From: Pseudomonas synxantha
Lineage (GTDB): Bacteria > Pseudomonadota > Gammaproteobacteria > Pseudomonadales > Pseudomonadaceae
Direction of reading: 5' to 3'
DNA length: 64,000 nt
Assembly: GCF_900105675.1 (NCBI RefSeq)
Contig: NZ_LT629786.1
Span: 4,030,001-4,094,000 of the forward strand
This document shows, piece after piece, positions 52,860-60,649 of this stretch. The position numbers were made by a program, and so were the translations under genes. Each line of letters opens with the position of its first letter. Position 1 is the first letter of the stretch. The notes under the pieces were generated by a model. The model saw only the letters and a list, made by a program, of their open reading frames with translations. It searched no databases and was not told the origin of the DNA.

Positions 52860-53062
52860 GTAGAACTCCATATACTCATTGAAAACGGCTTGGCCGCCTA
52901 GATGGCGATGCCAAGTCTTCTGCCTGTCCATCAGGCATTTCTGAGTCGGGGAAACAGGCGCAGGCGTTCCAACTGAGCTGCTGGGTGTTTGCATCAGCAT
53001 GTAAATCAGCGTGGATAACCAGCCAACAGCCTGGCCCATGGAGCATTGCTTGATCGTAAACG

Positions 53063-53093
53063 GCAAACACTTCGCGGGGCGCGAAGTGTTTGC
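53063..53093. other. perfect 14-bp inverted repeat between the two small genes
   Basis: Arms GCAAACACTTCGCG (53063-53076) and CGCGAAGTGTTTGC (53080-53093) enclose a GGG loop. There is no U-tract on either strand. It starts 34 bp after the stop of the first small gene on the minus strand and could be an RNA-stabilising or partial terminator hairpin, or a protein-binding palindrome. Confidence 0.85.
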
Positions 53094-53126
53094 GATTACT
53101 CAATGACAAAAGTTACAGAGGCTCAC

Positions 53127-53363
53127 TCAATGCATTGAGCGTCCCATTTGGGTGTTGCTATTGGCATTGGCATTGGCATTGGCAATGCTGTTGTTGATTG
53201 TGATATTGCCCTTAGGCTGTGAATGGTCATATTTGAAGGATGCGAGCGCCTCAGTCAGCTCACGCCGGCTGACTGAGTCATTATGCAAATGTTTGTGAGG
53301 CAGTCCCCCCCCCAGCAGCATGCCGATCCCGGTATAAAAGTTACCCAATGCTTGTAGTAGCAT
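53127..53363 (-). CDS. small hypothetical protein A downstream of HrpL box
   Basis: A 78-residue protein with no recognised family. GAGGTGG (53377-53371) is 7 nt before the ATG, an unusually strong ribosome binding site. Residues 1-21 are hydrophobic and glycine-rich (LGNFYTGIGMLLGGGLP). The middle is charged (SRRELTEALASFKYDHSQ). The C-terminus is polar, containing the run NNSIANANANANSNTQ encoded by a perfect hexamer repeat. The start lies 86 bp downstream of a perfect HrpL-type promoter. Small size, glycine-rich and asparagine-rich composition and this promoter would fit a type III secreted accessory protein, but no homologue comes to mind and no secretion genes are nearby. A small membrane-active peptide is the alternative. 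Confidence 0.7.
   Translation of the reverse strand: MLLQALGNFYTGIGMLLGGGLPHKHLHNDSVSRRELTEALASFKYDHSQPKGNITINNSIANANANANSNTQMGRSMH
53160..53183. repeat. ATTGGC hexamer tandem repeat, four copies
   Basis: Four perfect ATTGGC units on the plus strand encode the Ala-Asn repeats near the C-terminus of small protein A. Copy-number change would add or remove Ala-Asn pairs without shifting the frame. Confidence 0.95.
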
Positions 53364-53428
53364 CTCAGTTCCACCTCTATGAATGTTCTGGAAACTTGAT
53401 CCTGGCGATAAAAATCGACCGGATTAAA

Positions 53429-53445
53429 TACCTGTCGAACAGGTA
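53429..53445. promoter_or_regulatory. palindrome at the predicted transcript start of the HrpL promoter
   Basis: TACCTGT-CGA-ACAGGTA has perfect 7-bp arms. It begins 5 bp downstream of the -10-like CCACATA, about where transcription should start, so it could be an operator or a 5' stem-loop protecting the mRNA. Confidence 0.5.
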
Positions 53446-53449
53446 ACCA

Positions 53450-53477
53450 TATGTGGCAAGCGTGAAAAAAAGGTTCC
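53450..53477 (-). promoter_or_regulatory. HrpL box (type III secretion sigma factor promoter)
   Basis: On the minus strand GGAACC (53477-53472), a 15-bp spacer and CCACATA (53456-53450) match the HrpL consensus GGAACC-N15/16-CCACNNA at every specified position. Its orientation drives the two small genes at 53363 and 52859. It lies 29 bp beyond the RND permease stop on the same strand. HrpL itself is not in the window. Confidence 0.75.
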
Positions 53478-53505
53478 CGCCCGGCTTACCAAAACATTCG
53501 CAGAT

Positions 53506-56500
53506 TTACACCCCATCCTTCCTGATTCTGAACCATGCTGCGTACAGCGCCGGCAAGAACAGCAGCGTCAACGCCGTCGCTACAATCAATCCGCCCATGA
53601 TCGCTACGGCCATCGGCCCGAAGAACACGCTACGCGACAGCGGAATCATCGCCAGCACGGCCGCCAGGGCCGTCAGCACAATGGGGCGAAAACGCCGGAC
53701 AGTGGCTTCGATGATCGCCTGCCAGGGCGCCAGGCCGGCCTTGATGTCCTGCTCGATCTGGTCGACCAGGATCACCGAGTTGCGCATGATCATCCCCGAC
53801 AAGGCGATGGTGCCGAGCATGGCGACGAAACCGAAGGGTTGGCGGAATACCAGCAGAAACAGGGTGACGCCAATCAACCCCAACGGCGCGGTAAGGAAGA
53901 CCATCGCCGTGCGTGAGAAGCTGCGTAACTGCAGCATCAGCAACGTCAGCACCACCACAATAAACAGCGGCACGCCCGCCTTCACCGAGTTCTGCCCACG
54001 AGCGGAGTCTTCCACTGTGCCGCCCACGTCCAGCAGGTAGCCGTCCGGCAGTTCGGCACGCACCTGTGCGAGGGTCGGCAGGATCTGCTGGACCAATGTC
54101 GCCGGTTGTTCCTTGCCGTAGATATCAGCGCGCACCGTCACCGTCGGCAGGCGGTTGCGGTGCCAGATAATGCCCTCTTCAAAACCGTACTCGAGGGTGG
54201 CGATTTGCGAGAGCGCCACGCTTTTACCATTGTCGGTAGGCACCGCCAGGCTTGGCAGCAGCGACAACTCGGTACGCTCATGGACAGTGCCGCGCAGGAG
54301 GATTTCGATCAATTCATTGTCCTCCCGGTATTGGCTGACACTGGAACCGGTCAAGGAACTCTGCAGGAACTTCGACAGGTTGGCGGTGCTCACGCCGAGG
54401 GCACGCGCACGGTCCTGGTCGATGTTCAGGTAGACGATTTTGCTCGGTTCTTCCCAATCCAGGTGCACGTTGACCACATGGGCGTTTTCGCGCACCTTGG
54501 CCGCCACTTTGCGGGCCAGGGCGCGAACTTCTTCAATGTGCTCGCCAGTCACGCGAAACTGCACCGGGTAACCCACGGGCGGGCCGTTCTCCAGGCGGGT
54601 GACCCGCGAGCGCAGGTCGGGGAATTGCTCGTTGAGGGTTTCAATCAGCCAGGTGCGCAGGCTTTCACGTTCCTCGATGGTGTTAGCCAGCACCACGAAT
54701 TGCGCAAAGCTGGCGGCCGGCAATTGCTGGTCCAAAGGCAGGTAAAAGCGCGGCGAACCGGTGCCCACATAAGCCACGTAGTTATTGATGCCGGCGTGTT
54801 CCTTGAGCAACGCCTCCAGGCGCTTGACCTGGTCGGCGGTGTTGCTCAGGGAGGCGCCTTCGGCCAGTTTCAGATCGACCATCAGCTCCAGGCGCCCGGA
54901 CGCCGGGAAGAACTGTTGCGGCACGAAGCGGAACAACGCAACCGAGCCGATGAACAGCAGCAGGGTCAGGACGATGACCGTCTTACGCCGACGTACGCAC
55001 CACTCCACCAAACGTCTTACGCGCTGGTAGAAGGGCGTGCCGTAGGGATCAGGACCATCGGCGCCATGCTTGGCCGCATGAATCTTTGCCAGGTCCGGCA
55101 AGAGCTTTTCCCCCAGATAGGGTACGAACACCACGGCGGCCACCCAGGAAGCCAGCAAGGCGATGGTCACCACCTGGAATATCGAACGGGTGTATTCGCC
55201 GGTGCTCGATTGCGCAGTGGCAATCGGCAGGAAGCCCGCCGCCGTGATCAACGTACCGGTGAGCATGGGGAACGCGGTGCTGGTCCAGGCGAAGCTGGCA
55301 GCCTTGAGGCGGTCGTAGCCCTGTTCCATTTTGATCGCCATCATTTCCACGGCGATGATCGCGTCGTCCACCAGCAAGCCCAGGGCCAGGACCAGGGCGC
55401 CGAGGGAAATCTTGTGCAGGCCGATGCCGAGGTAATACATGGTGGCAAAGGTCATCGCCAGTACCAGCGGAATCGCCAGGGCGACCACCATGCCGGTGCG
55501 CACCCCCAGGGAGAAAAAACTCACCAGCAATACAATCGCCAATGCTTCGGCCAGTACCTGGACAAATTCGCCGACGCTGGTCTTCACCGCGGCCGGCTGG
55601 TCTGACACCTTGCGCAGCTCCATGCCTGCTGGAAGGTTCTTCTGCAAGCGTGCGAATTCACCTTCCAGGGCTTTACCCAGTACCAGAATATCGCCGCCGT
55701 CGCGCATGGCCACGGCCAGGCCGATGGCGTCTGCGCCCATATAACGCATGCGCGGTGCCGGAGGGTCATTGAAGCCACGGTGGATGTCGGCCACATCACC
55801 GATGCGGAAGGTGCGATCCCCCACACGGATCGGGAAGTTGCGGATTTCCTCCACGGTTTTGAAATTGCCCGATACCCGCAACTGCACGCGCTCGCTCGGG
55901 GTTTCAAAGAAACCGGCGGTCGAGACCGCATTTTGCTCCTGCAACGCCTGCTGTACCGCGGCCAATGGCAACCCGAGGGTGGCGAGCTTGAGGTTGGACA
56001 GCTCGATCCAGATCTTCTCGTCCTGTAGGCCAAGCAGCTCGACCTTGCCTACGTCCGGTACCCGCTGCAGTTGAATCTGGATGCGGTCGGCGTAGTCCTT
56101 GAGCACGGCATAGTCAAAGCCGTCGCCGGTCAGCGCATAGATATTGCCGAAAGTGGTGCCGAATTCATCGTTGAAAAATGGCCCCTGGATGTCCGGCGGC
56201 AAGGTCTGGCGGATGTCGCTGATTTTCTTGCGCACCTGGTACCACAGCTCAGGGATCCGTGCCGAGGGCATCGAATCGCGAGCCATGAAGGTCACCTGTG
56301 ATTCACCGGGGCGCGAGAAGGACACGATGCGCTCGTACTCACCGGTCTCCATCAGTTTTTTCTCGATGCGCTCGGTGACCTGGCGTGACACTTCCTGGGC
56401 CGTGGCGCCGGGCCAGTTGGTCTTGATCACCATGGCCTTGAAGGTAAAGGGCGGGTCTTCGCTTTGCCCCAGCTTGGTGTAGGACAAGGTGCCGACCACC

Positions 56501-56571
56501 GCCAGCAGGATCATCAGGAACAGCACGATCTGGCGATTACGCAGCGCCCATTCGGAGAGATTGAAACCCAT
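53506..56571 (-). CDS. RND-family efflux transporter permease
   Basis: A 1021-residue inner-membrane proton-driven pump subunit. The N-terminus MGFNLSEWALRNRQIVLFLM is the first of 12 membrane segments, with two large periplasmic loops. The proton-relay region in TM4 reads GALVLALGLLVDDAIIAVEM (conserved DD). Overall character (short N-terminus, GQSEDPPFTFKAM) is that of the HAE1-like branch seen in PA1436-type pumps rather than MexB. It starts 4 bp after the adaptor gene. No outer-membrane channel gene is adjacent, so it probably borrows an OprM-type channel. Substrate unknown. Confidence 0.93.
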   Translation of the reverse strand: MGFNLSEWALRNRQIVLFLMILLAVVGTLSYTKLGQSEDPPFTFKAMVIKTNWPGATAQEVSRQVTERIEKKLMETGEYERIVSFSRPGESQVTFMARDSMPSARIPELWYQVRKKISDIRQTLPPDIQGPFFNDEFGTTFGNIYALTGDGFDYAVLKDYADRIQIQLQRVPDVGKVELLGLQDEKIWIELSNLKLATLGLPLAAVQQALQEQNAVSTAGFFETPSERVQLRVSGNFKTVEEIRNFPIRVGDRTFRIGDVADIHRGFNDPPAPRMRYMGADAIGLAVAMRDGGDILVLGKALEGEFARLQKNLPAGMELRKVSDQPAAVKTSVGEFVQVLAEALAIVLLVSFFSLGVRTGMVVALAIPLVLAMTFATMYYLGIGLHKISLGALVLALGLLVDDAIIAVEMMAIKMEQGYDRLKAASFAWTSTAFPMLTGTLITAAGFLPIATAQSSTGEYTRSIFQVVTIALLASWVAAVVFVPYLGEKLLPDLAKIHAAKHGADGPDPYGTPFYQRVRRLVEWCVRRRKTVIVLTLLLFIGSVALFRFVPQQFFPASGRLELMVDLKLAEGASLSNTADQVKRLEALLKEHAGINNYVAYVGTGSPRFYLPLDQQLPAASFAQFVVLANTIEERESLRTWLIETLNEQFPDLRSRVTRLENGPPVGYPVQFRVTGEHIEEVRALARKVAAKVRENAHVVNVHLDWEEPSKIVYLNIDQDRARALGVSTANLSKFLQSSLTGSSVSQYREDNELIEILLRGTVHERTELSLLPSLAVPTDNGKSVALSQIATLEYGFEEGIIWHRNRLPTVTVRADIYGKEQPATLVQQILPTLAQVRAELPDGYLLDVGGTVEDSARGQNSVKAGVPLFIVVVLTLLMLQLRSFSRTAMVFLTAPLGLIGVTLFLLVFRQPFGFVAMLGTIALSGMIMRNSVILVDQIEQDIKAGLAPWQAIIEATVRRFRPIVLTALAAVLAMIPLSRSVFFGPMAVAIMGGLIVATALTLLFLPALYAAWFRIRKDGV

Positions 56572-56575
56572 GGGA

Positions 56576-57676
56576 CTACTCCTTGGCCGCCAGATTCACC
56601 ACACGGTTGGAGCGATCCACCGGGCGCACTTGCTGGCCCTCATGGAGCACATGCACGCCTGCGGCAACCACCCAGTCGGTGGGGGTCAAGCCTTCCAGTA
56701 CCGGCACGGTTTTTTCACCGAAGGCGCCAATGCGCACCGGGGTGCGCTCAAGCGTGTTGTCCGGCTGTACACGCCAGACGTAGGACGCGCCATTCTCGGC
56801 GCTGAGGGCAGACAGCGGCACCGACAGTGGGATGACACCGTCAGCTTGTATGAACACACGGGCACTTTGGCCCAGCTCGGCGGGTACTTTGCCACCCGTG
56901 AAGGCCACGCGAGCGGCGAAGGTGCGTGATTTCGGGTCGGCGGCAGGTGAGAGCTCACGAATGCGCCCGGCGAAGCGTTGATCCGGCTGGCTCCACAACT
57001 CCACCGACACCGCTTGGCCAATCTTGAAACGACCAAAGCCATGTTCGGGCAGGCTGATCAACACCTCACGCTCGCCATCGGTGGCCAGGGTGAACACAGT
57101 CTGGCCAGCAGAAACCACTTGTCCCACTTCCACCGCACGCTTGGCGACCACTCCGTCCTGAGGCGCACGCAGCACAGCATAACCGGCCTGATTGCTCGAG
57201 ACCTCGTGCTCGGCCTTGATCTGCTTCAGGCGTGCTTCACCCGCTCGGTAGAGGTTTTCGGAATTGTCGTACTGCGAACGGCTGACCATCTGACGATCCA
57301 TCAGGGTCTTGTAGCGATCACGCTCTGCGCGCACCAGGCTCAGGTTGGCCTCGGCGGCAGCCACTTGGGCACGGGTGGCTTCCAGTTGCAGGCGCACATC
57401 CTGGGGGTCGAGTTCGGCAAGCGGCTGATTGGTTTTGACCCGCTCCCCCTCCTCCACCAGGCGCTTGCTGACTTTGCCACCGATGCGAAAGGCCAGGTCT
57501 GGCTCATAACGGGCACGCACCTCGCCAGGGTAACTGTCCATTGCCTGCGCCGAGGGTTGCGGTTGTACCACCATGGCTGGGCGGACGCTGGTTGGGGTCG
57601 CTTCTTCATGGCCGCAGGCGGCCAACAGGAAGACCAGGCTGACAGGCAAAGCAAGGGGCAGGACGGCGCTGCGCAT
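56576..57676 (-). CDS. RND efflux periplasmic adaptor (membrane fusion) lipoprotein
   Basis: A 366-residue precursor with a lipobox LLAAC near residue 21 (MRSAVLPLALPVSLVFLLAACGHEE), so anchored to the inner membrane by lipid. The order is lipoyl-like half, alpha-helical hairpin (about 95-165), second lipoyl half (VLRAPQDGVVAKRAVEVGQVV), beta-barrel and membrane-proximal domain, the standard adaptor architecture. It is the first gene of the pump operon, divergent from the tetR gene, with an inverted-repeat operator between. Confidence 0.94.
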   Translation of the reverse strand: MRSAVLPLALPVSLVFLLAACGHEEATPTSVRPAMVVQPQPSAQAMDSYPGEVRARYEPDLAFRIGGKVSKRLVEEGERVKTNQPLAELDPQDVRLQLEATRAQVAAAEANLSLVRAERDRYKTLMDRQMVSRSQYDNSENLYRAGEARLKQIKAEHEVSSNQAGYAVLRAPQDGVVAKRAVEVGQVVSAGQTVFTLATDGEREVLISLPEHGFGRFKIGQAVSVELWSQPDQRFAGRIRELSPAADPKSRTFAARVAFTGGKVPAELGQSARVFIQADGVIPLSVPLSALSAENGASYVWRVQPDNTLERTPVRIGAFGEKTVPVLEGLTPTDWVVAAGVHVLHEGQQVRPVDRSNRVVNLAAKE

Positions 57677-57713
57677 GCTGAAGGACCTTTCGCAAATAGA
57701 GCTAGGAATAATT

Positions 57714-57758
57714 ATACTGGCCGGTATGTTATTAATACCAAACTCGCCAGTCCAGTAT
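57714..57758. promoter_or_regulatory. candidate TetR operator in the RND/tetR divergent promoter
   Basis: Outer arms ATACTGG (57714-57720) and CCAGTAT (57752-57758) and an inner palindrome GGTAT (57723-57727) / ATACC (57735-57739) lie in the 93-bp AT-rich space between the adaptor and regulator starts. The two symmetries have different centres, so there may be two overlapping sites. Confidence 0.45.
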
Positions 57759-57769
57759 TAAAGGTAAAA

Positions 57770-58405
57770 ATGTCCGACAATCCTGTGAACACCGCCAGCC
57801 CCGGGCGTCCCAAGGACATGGCAAAACGCCGGGCAATCCTCGAAGCGGCGAAGTCCCTGTTCTTGAGCAACGGTTACGCGAACACCAGCATGGATGCCGT
57901 CGCCCTGGCGGCCGGCGTATCGAAACTCACCGTATACAGCCATTTCACCGACAAAGAGACGTTGTTCACTGCCGCGGTGGTGGCCAAGTGTGAAGAGCAA
58001 TTGCCGGTGATGTACTTCGAGCTACCCGCAGGCATGCCCGTCGAGACTGTGCTGTTGAACATCGCCCGGGGCTTCCATCGGCTGATCAACAGCGAGGAGT
58101 CGGTGAACCTGCATCGCCTGATGATGACCACCGGCAATCAGGACGTGAAACTCTCACAAATCTTCTTCGAGGCCGGCCCCATGCGCATGCTGCAAGGCAT
58201 GGAGCGCCTGCTCGGCAAGATTGACCAGAGCGGTGCCCTGCGCATCGATAAACCATTCAAGGCAGCCGAACACTTCTTTTGCCTGCTCAAGGGCACGGCG
58301 AATTTTCGCTTGTTGTATGGCTGCGGCGGGCAACTGAGCGCCGTAGAGGCCGAGGAACATGTGCAGGAGGTGGTGAGGTTGTTTATGCGCGCGTTCAGGC
58401 CCTGA
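57770..58405 (+). CDS. TetR/AcrR-family transcriptional regulator
   Basis: A 211-residue regulator beginning MSDNPVNTASPGRPKDMAKRRAIL. The N-terminal helix-turn-helix spans about residues 20-65 (ILEAAKSLFLSNGYANTSMDAVALAAGVSKLTVYSHFTDKE). The C-terminal half is the helical ligand-binding and dimer domain. It is divergent from the RND adaptor gene and most likely represses the pump operon until a substrate binds. The frame stays open far upstream, but the conserved start and AAAGG ahead of it fix the ATG at 57770. Confidence 0.93.
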   Translation: MSDNPVNTASPGRPKDMAKRRAILEAAKSLFLSNGYANTSMDAVALAAGVSKLTVYSHFTDKETLFTAAVVAKCEEQLPVMYFELPAGMPVETVLLNIARGFHRLINSEESVNLHRLMMTTGNQDVKLSQIFFEAGPMRMLQGMERLLGKIDQSGALRIDKPFKAAEHFFCLLKGTANFRLLYGCGGQLSAVEAEEHVQEVVRLFMRAFRP

Positions 58406-58415
58406 ACCCATCGGC

Positions 58416-58433
58416 CCCACGCGCCTGCGTGGG
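58416..58433. repeat. single REP-like element of a second family
   Basis: CCCACGC-GCCT-GCGTGGG followed by AACGA is a short REP-like hairpin, unrelated to the four REPINs, in the 39-bp gap between the convergent tetR and rsmJ genes. It may also help terminate both. Confidence 0.5.
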
Positions 58434-58444
58434 AACGACCAGCC

Positions 58445-59230
58445 TCAGGGTTTCAGGGCTTTTTTAGCATAGATGTCATAACGGCTGGATTTACCATCCA
58501 ATGCATGGCTCGGCTTCGGCCCGTCAATGCAAGGCGCCTTGCGCGGGCGCTTGACCACCACGCGGTGGCTGGCCAGCGCCAGGGCAGCCACGAGCAACGC
58601 CGGTGCATCCGGATCATCGCCTACCAGCGGCCGGAACAGGCGCATTTCCTTCTTCACCAGAGCAGTTTTCTCACGGTGCGGAAACATCGGATCCAGGTAG
58701 ATCACCTGCGGCGGCTCACCCTCCCAATTGAGCATCACGTCGATAGAGTTGCCCTTGAGCAACTGCATGCGCGCCACAATCGGTGCCACTTCAACATCTT
58801 GCGCAGCGCGTGCCAGACCGTCTTCGAGCAAGGCGCCGATCAACGGCTGGCGCTCGATCAGGCTCATCTCGCACCCCAGGCTGGCGAGTACGAACGCATC
58901 CTTGCCCAAGCCGGCCGTGGCGTCCAGTACCCGGGGCCGCACGCCTTGGGCGATGCCCACGGCCTTGGCGATCATTTGCCCGCTGCCACCGCCATATAGA
59001 CGCCGGTGCGCCGCGCCTCCTTCGACAAAGTCGACCCGCACGGGCCCCGGCGCATCAGGCCCAAGCTGTTGCAGTTGCAGGCCCTGTTCCCCGACTTGCA
59101 GGGAAAAATCCGCATCCACCACCTGCTGGGGCAAGCCCAGCAGCGCAGCCCACTGCTCGGCGCGGGCCTGGAAACTGTCGGCCAACGCCTCGACCTGGAT
59201 GCGGCTGGCCGCTGGTTGTTCGTTCATCAA
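58445..59230 (-). CDS. rsmJ: 16S rRNA (guanine(1516)-N2)-methyltransferase
   Basis: RsmJ methylates G1516 of 16S rRNA. The product has 261 residues. The AdoMet motif [18 protein letters not shown] and the catalytic [13 protein letters not shown] are diagnostic. [13 protein letters not shown] precedes them. It is convergent with tetR and divergent from the repeat-containing protein at 59324. Confidence 0.95.
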   Translation of the reverse strand: MMNEQPAASRIQVEALADSFQARAEQWAALLGLPQQVVDADFSLQVGEQGLQLQQLGPDAPGPVRVDFVEGGAAHRRLYGGGSGQMIAKAVGIAQGVRPRVLDATAGLGKDAFVLASLGCEMSLIERQPLIGALLEDGLARAAQDVEVAPIVARMQLLKGNSIDVMLNWEGEPPQVIYLDPMFPHREKTALVKKEMRLFRPLVGDDPDAPALLVAALALASHRVVVKRPRKAPCIDGPKPSHALDGKSSRYDIYAKKALKP

Positions 59231-59323
59231 TCGCTACGCTCGAAAATATTAAGGATCGGCCAAAAACGGCCGATAAAAACAACAGTCAGGTATTTTGCCA
59301 GAGCTGAGCGACGACCGAGAAAA

Positions 59324-59944
59324 ATGTCAGACATTCTTCCTCTAACCATCGGTGTACTGCCGACCCACAACCACTACGGCCTGCGCAATACCCAAGCGCT
59401 GGCCGGGGTGAGTCATGTGTGGCAGGACTTCTTCGCCCGGGCATTGGCCGAGCAGCTCGGTGAAACGCCGCAGGCGCTGGCCGCCAAGGCGCCAGCACCG
59501 CTGGACCCAGCGGTTGAGCCCAGTGAAGGCGCCGACCTGTTGTCGCAGATCCTCACCCAACGCGAGTGCGAGGTCAAAGACACCGAGATCGCGCCGCCCG
59601 AGCCGCTGTTCCTGCCGATAGCCGAATTCGAAACCGAGCTACTGCCACCGGCCGCGACACCGTTCCCGGAAGACGAAATCATCGCCCAGCAGCGCCTGCA
59701 GGATTTCGACAGTGGCTGGGTACGCCCGATTGTCCTGAACGCCGGCCAACCGCTGCCAGCGCCAGGCCCGGCGCCGCAGCCACGCCCACTGCATTTGCCG
59801 ATTGCCGAGTTCGAACTGGACCTGTTGCCACCGGCTGCTGCGCCTTACCCTGAAGAAGAGCTCGTGGCACAACAAAAAGCCTTGGATTTCGACTACTACT
59901 GGGCACGCCCGCTGGTTACCCAAAACCTGCGCCTGGCCGCTTAA
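59324..59944 (+). CDS. hypothetical protein with internal tandem duplication
   Basis: A 206-residue acidic protein with no family I recognise, no signal and no membrane segment. The start MSDILPLTIGVLPTH is the first ATG after rsmJ's divergent start. Residues about 94-139 and 158-203 are near-copies: LPIAEFE-x2-LLPPAA-x-P-x-PE, then AQQ, then DFD, W, RP. The two copies are joined by a proline/alanine linker. The N-terminal 90 residues contain a helical part (WQDFFARALAEQLGETPQALAAK). The reading frame continues open upstream through rsmJ on the other strand, but that is antisense shadow. It may be a scaffold or binding protein. Confidence 0.75.
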   Translation: MSDILPLTIGVLPTHNHYGLRNTQALAGVSHVWQDFFARALAEQLGETPQALAAKAPAPLDPAVEPSEGADLLSQILTQRECEVKDTEIAPPEPLFLPIAEFETELLPPAATPFPEDEIIAQQRLQDFDSGWVRPIVLNAGQPLPAPGPAPQPRPLHLPIAEFELDLLPPAAAPYPEEELVAQQKALDFDYYWARPLVTQNLRLAA

Positions 59945-59947
59945 ACC

Positions 59948-60646
59948 TCAGCGACATACCCACCAGCGTCCCATATCCAGATGAAAGTGGTTGCGATGCG
60001 CTGCGTTGTAGTCCGGGCTCAATACCACGTTGAAATCATCACAAGCGCCATCGCGCACCTGGCGCAGGAAACGCGCACTGTCACCCTCCCCCGGCCAATC
60101 CTTGAGCACACTGATGCTGCGCCCATCCGCCAGGCGAAAACCGGCGATGTCCAGGGCATTGGCCGAGGCGTGCTGGCTAAGTCGCCCTTCGGCTCGGTTG
60201 TAGACATTGCGACAGGCAAAGCTGCCCAAATGCTCGACGCGACTCACCCGTTGGCCAAAAATCGCCTGGGCCGCCGGTTGCAGGCTGTGGCGCTCGAACA
60301 AGGCGAACGCCACGGCCAGCGGGCAACTGGCGAGAAAGCTGCTGCTCAAGACGACGTCAGCGCCCTGCACCCGCAAGATATTGCGCAAGGGGCACGCCGC
60401 ATCGGCTGCGGTGTCCGCCTGGCGACTTACCCGCAGGCCGGAGGTTTGCAATACCTGGTCACACAGCGCCGGATCATCTTGCAAACGGCTGAGCTTGTAG
60501 CGCGTCAGCAGGTTCGGGCTGGCGCGCACATCCAAAGGTGCCCAGGGATTCCATTCAGCCGGCATCGGCACCCAGCCCCGCCAGACAGCCAGCGCAGATA
60601 TGCCCGTCAGCAATAGCAGCGCACCCAGCGCTTTTATCCAGCCCAC
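59948..60646 (-). CDS. extensin-like C-terminal domain protein
   Basis: A 232-residue protein with an N-terminal membrane segment or uncleaved signal (LGALLLLTGISALAVW, about residues 6-22) and a periplasmic domain of the bacterial extensin-like family. That family shares the zinc-binding fold of D-Ala-D-Ala carboxypeptidases such as MepA. The signature is SQHASANALDIAGF (H and D ligands) with the C-terminal NHFHLDMG histidines. Four or more cysteines may form disulfides. It stops 4 bp from the convergent repeat protein and lies 3 bp after the PEP-mutase-like gene. A role in peptidoglycan trimming is inferred. Confidence 0.85.
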   Translation of the reverse strand: MGWIKALGALLLLTGISALAVWRGWVPMPAEWNPWAPLDVRASPNLLTRYKLSRLQDDPALCDQVLQTSGLRVSRQADTAADAACPLRNILRVQGADVVLSSSFLASCPLAVAFALFERHSLQPAAQAIFGQRVSRVEHLGSFACRNVYNRAEGRLSQHASANALDIAGFRLADGRSISVLKDWPGEGDSARFLRQVRDGACDDFNVVLSPDYNAAHRNHFHLDMGRWWVCR

Positions 60647-60649
60647 GGT

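Noticed and set aside
52860..53066. N-terminal extension of small protein B to give 147 residues
   Set aside because: It starts at TTG within the hairpin, whereas the ATG at 52859 has GGAG at the right spacing and gives the head shared with protein A.
52876..53109. 77-codon frame between the two small genes
   Set aside because: It needs a TTG start, has no ribosome binding site, and its first codons are the perfect hairpin at 53063-53093.
53160..53183. Hexamer repeat as an on/off phase-variation switch
   Set aside because: Unit length is a multiple of three, so slippage keeps the frame and cannot switch the gene off.
53300..53363. Double-glycine bacteriocin leader in small protein A (LLGGG)
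   Set aside because: The conserved acidic and leucine positions before GG are missing, and no C39 peptidase transporter is nearby.
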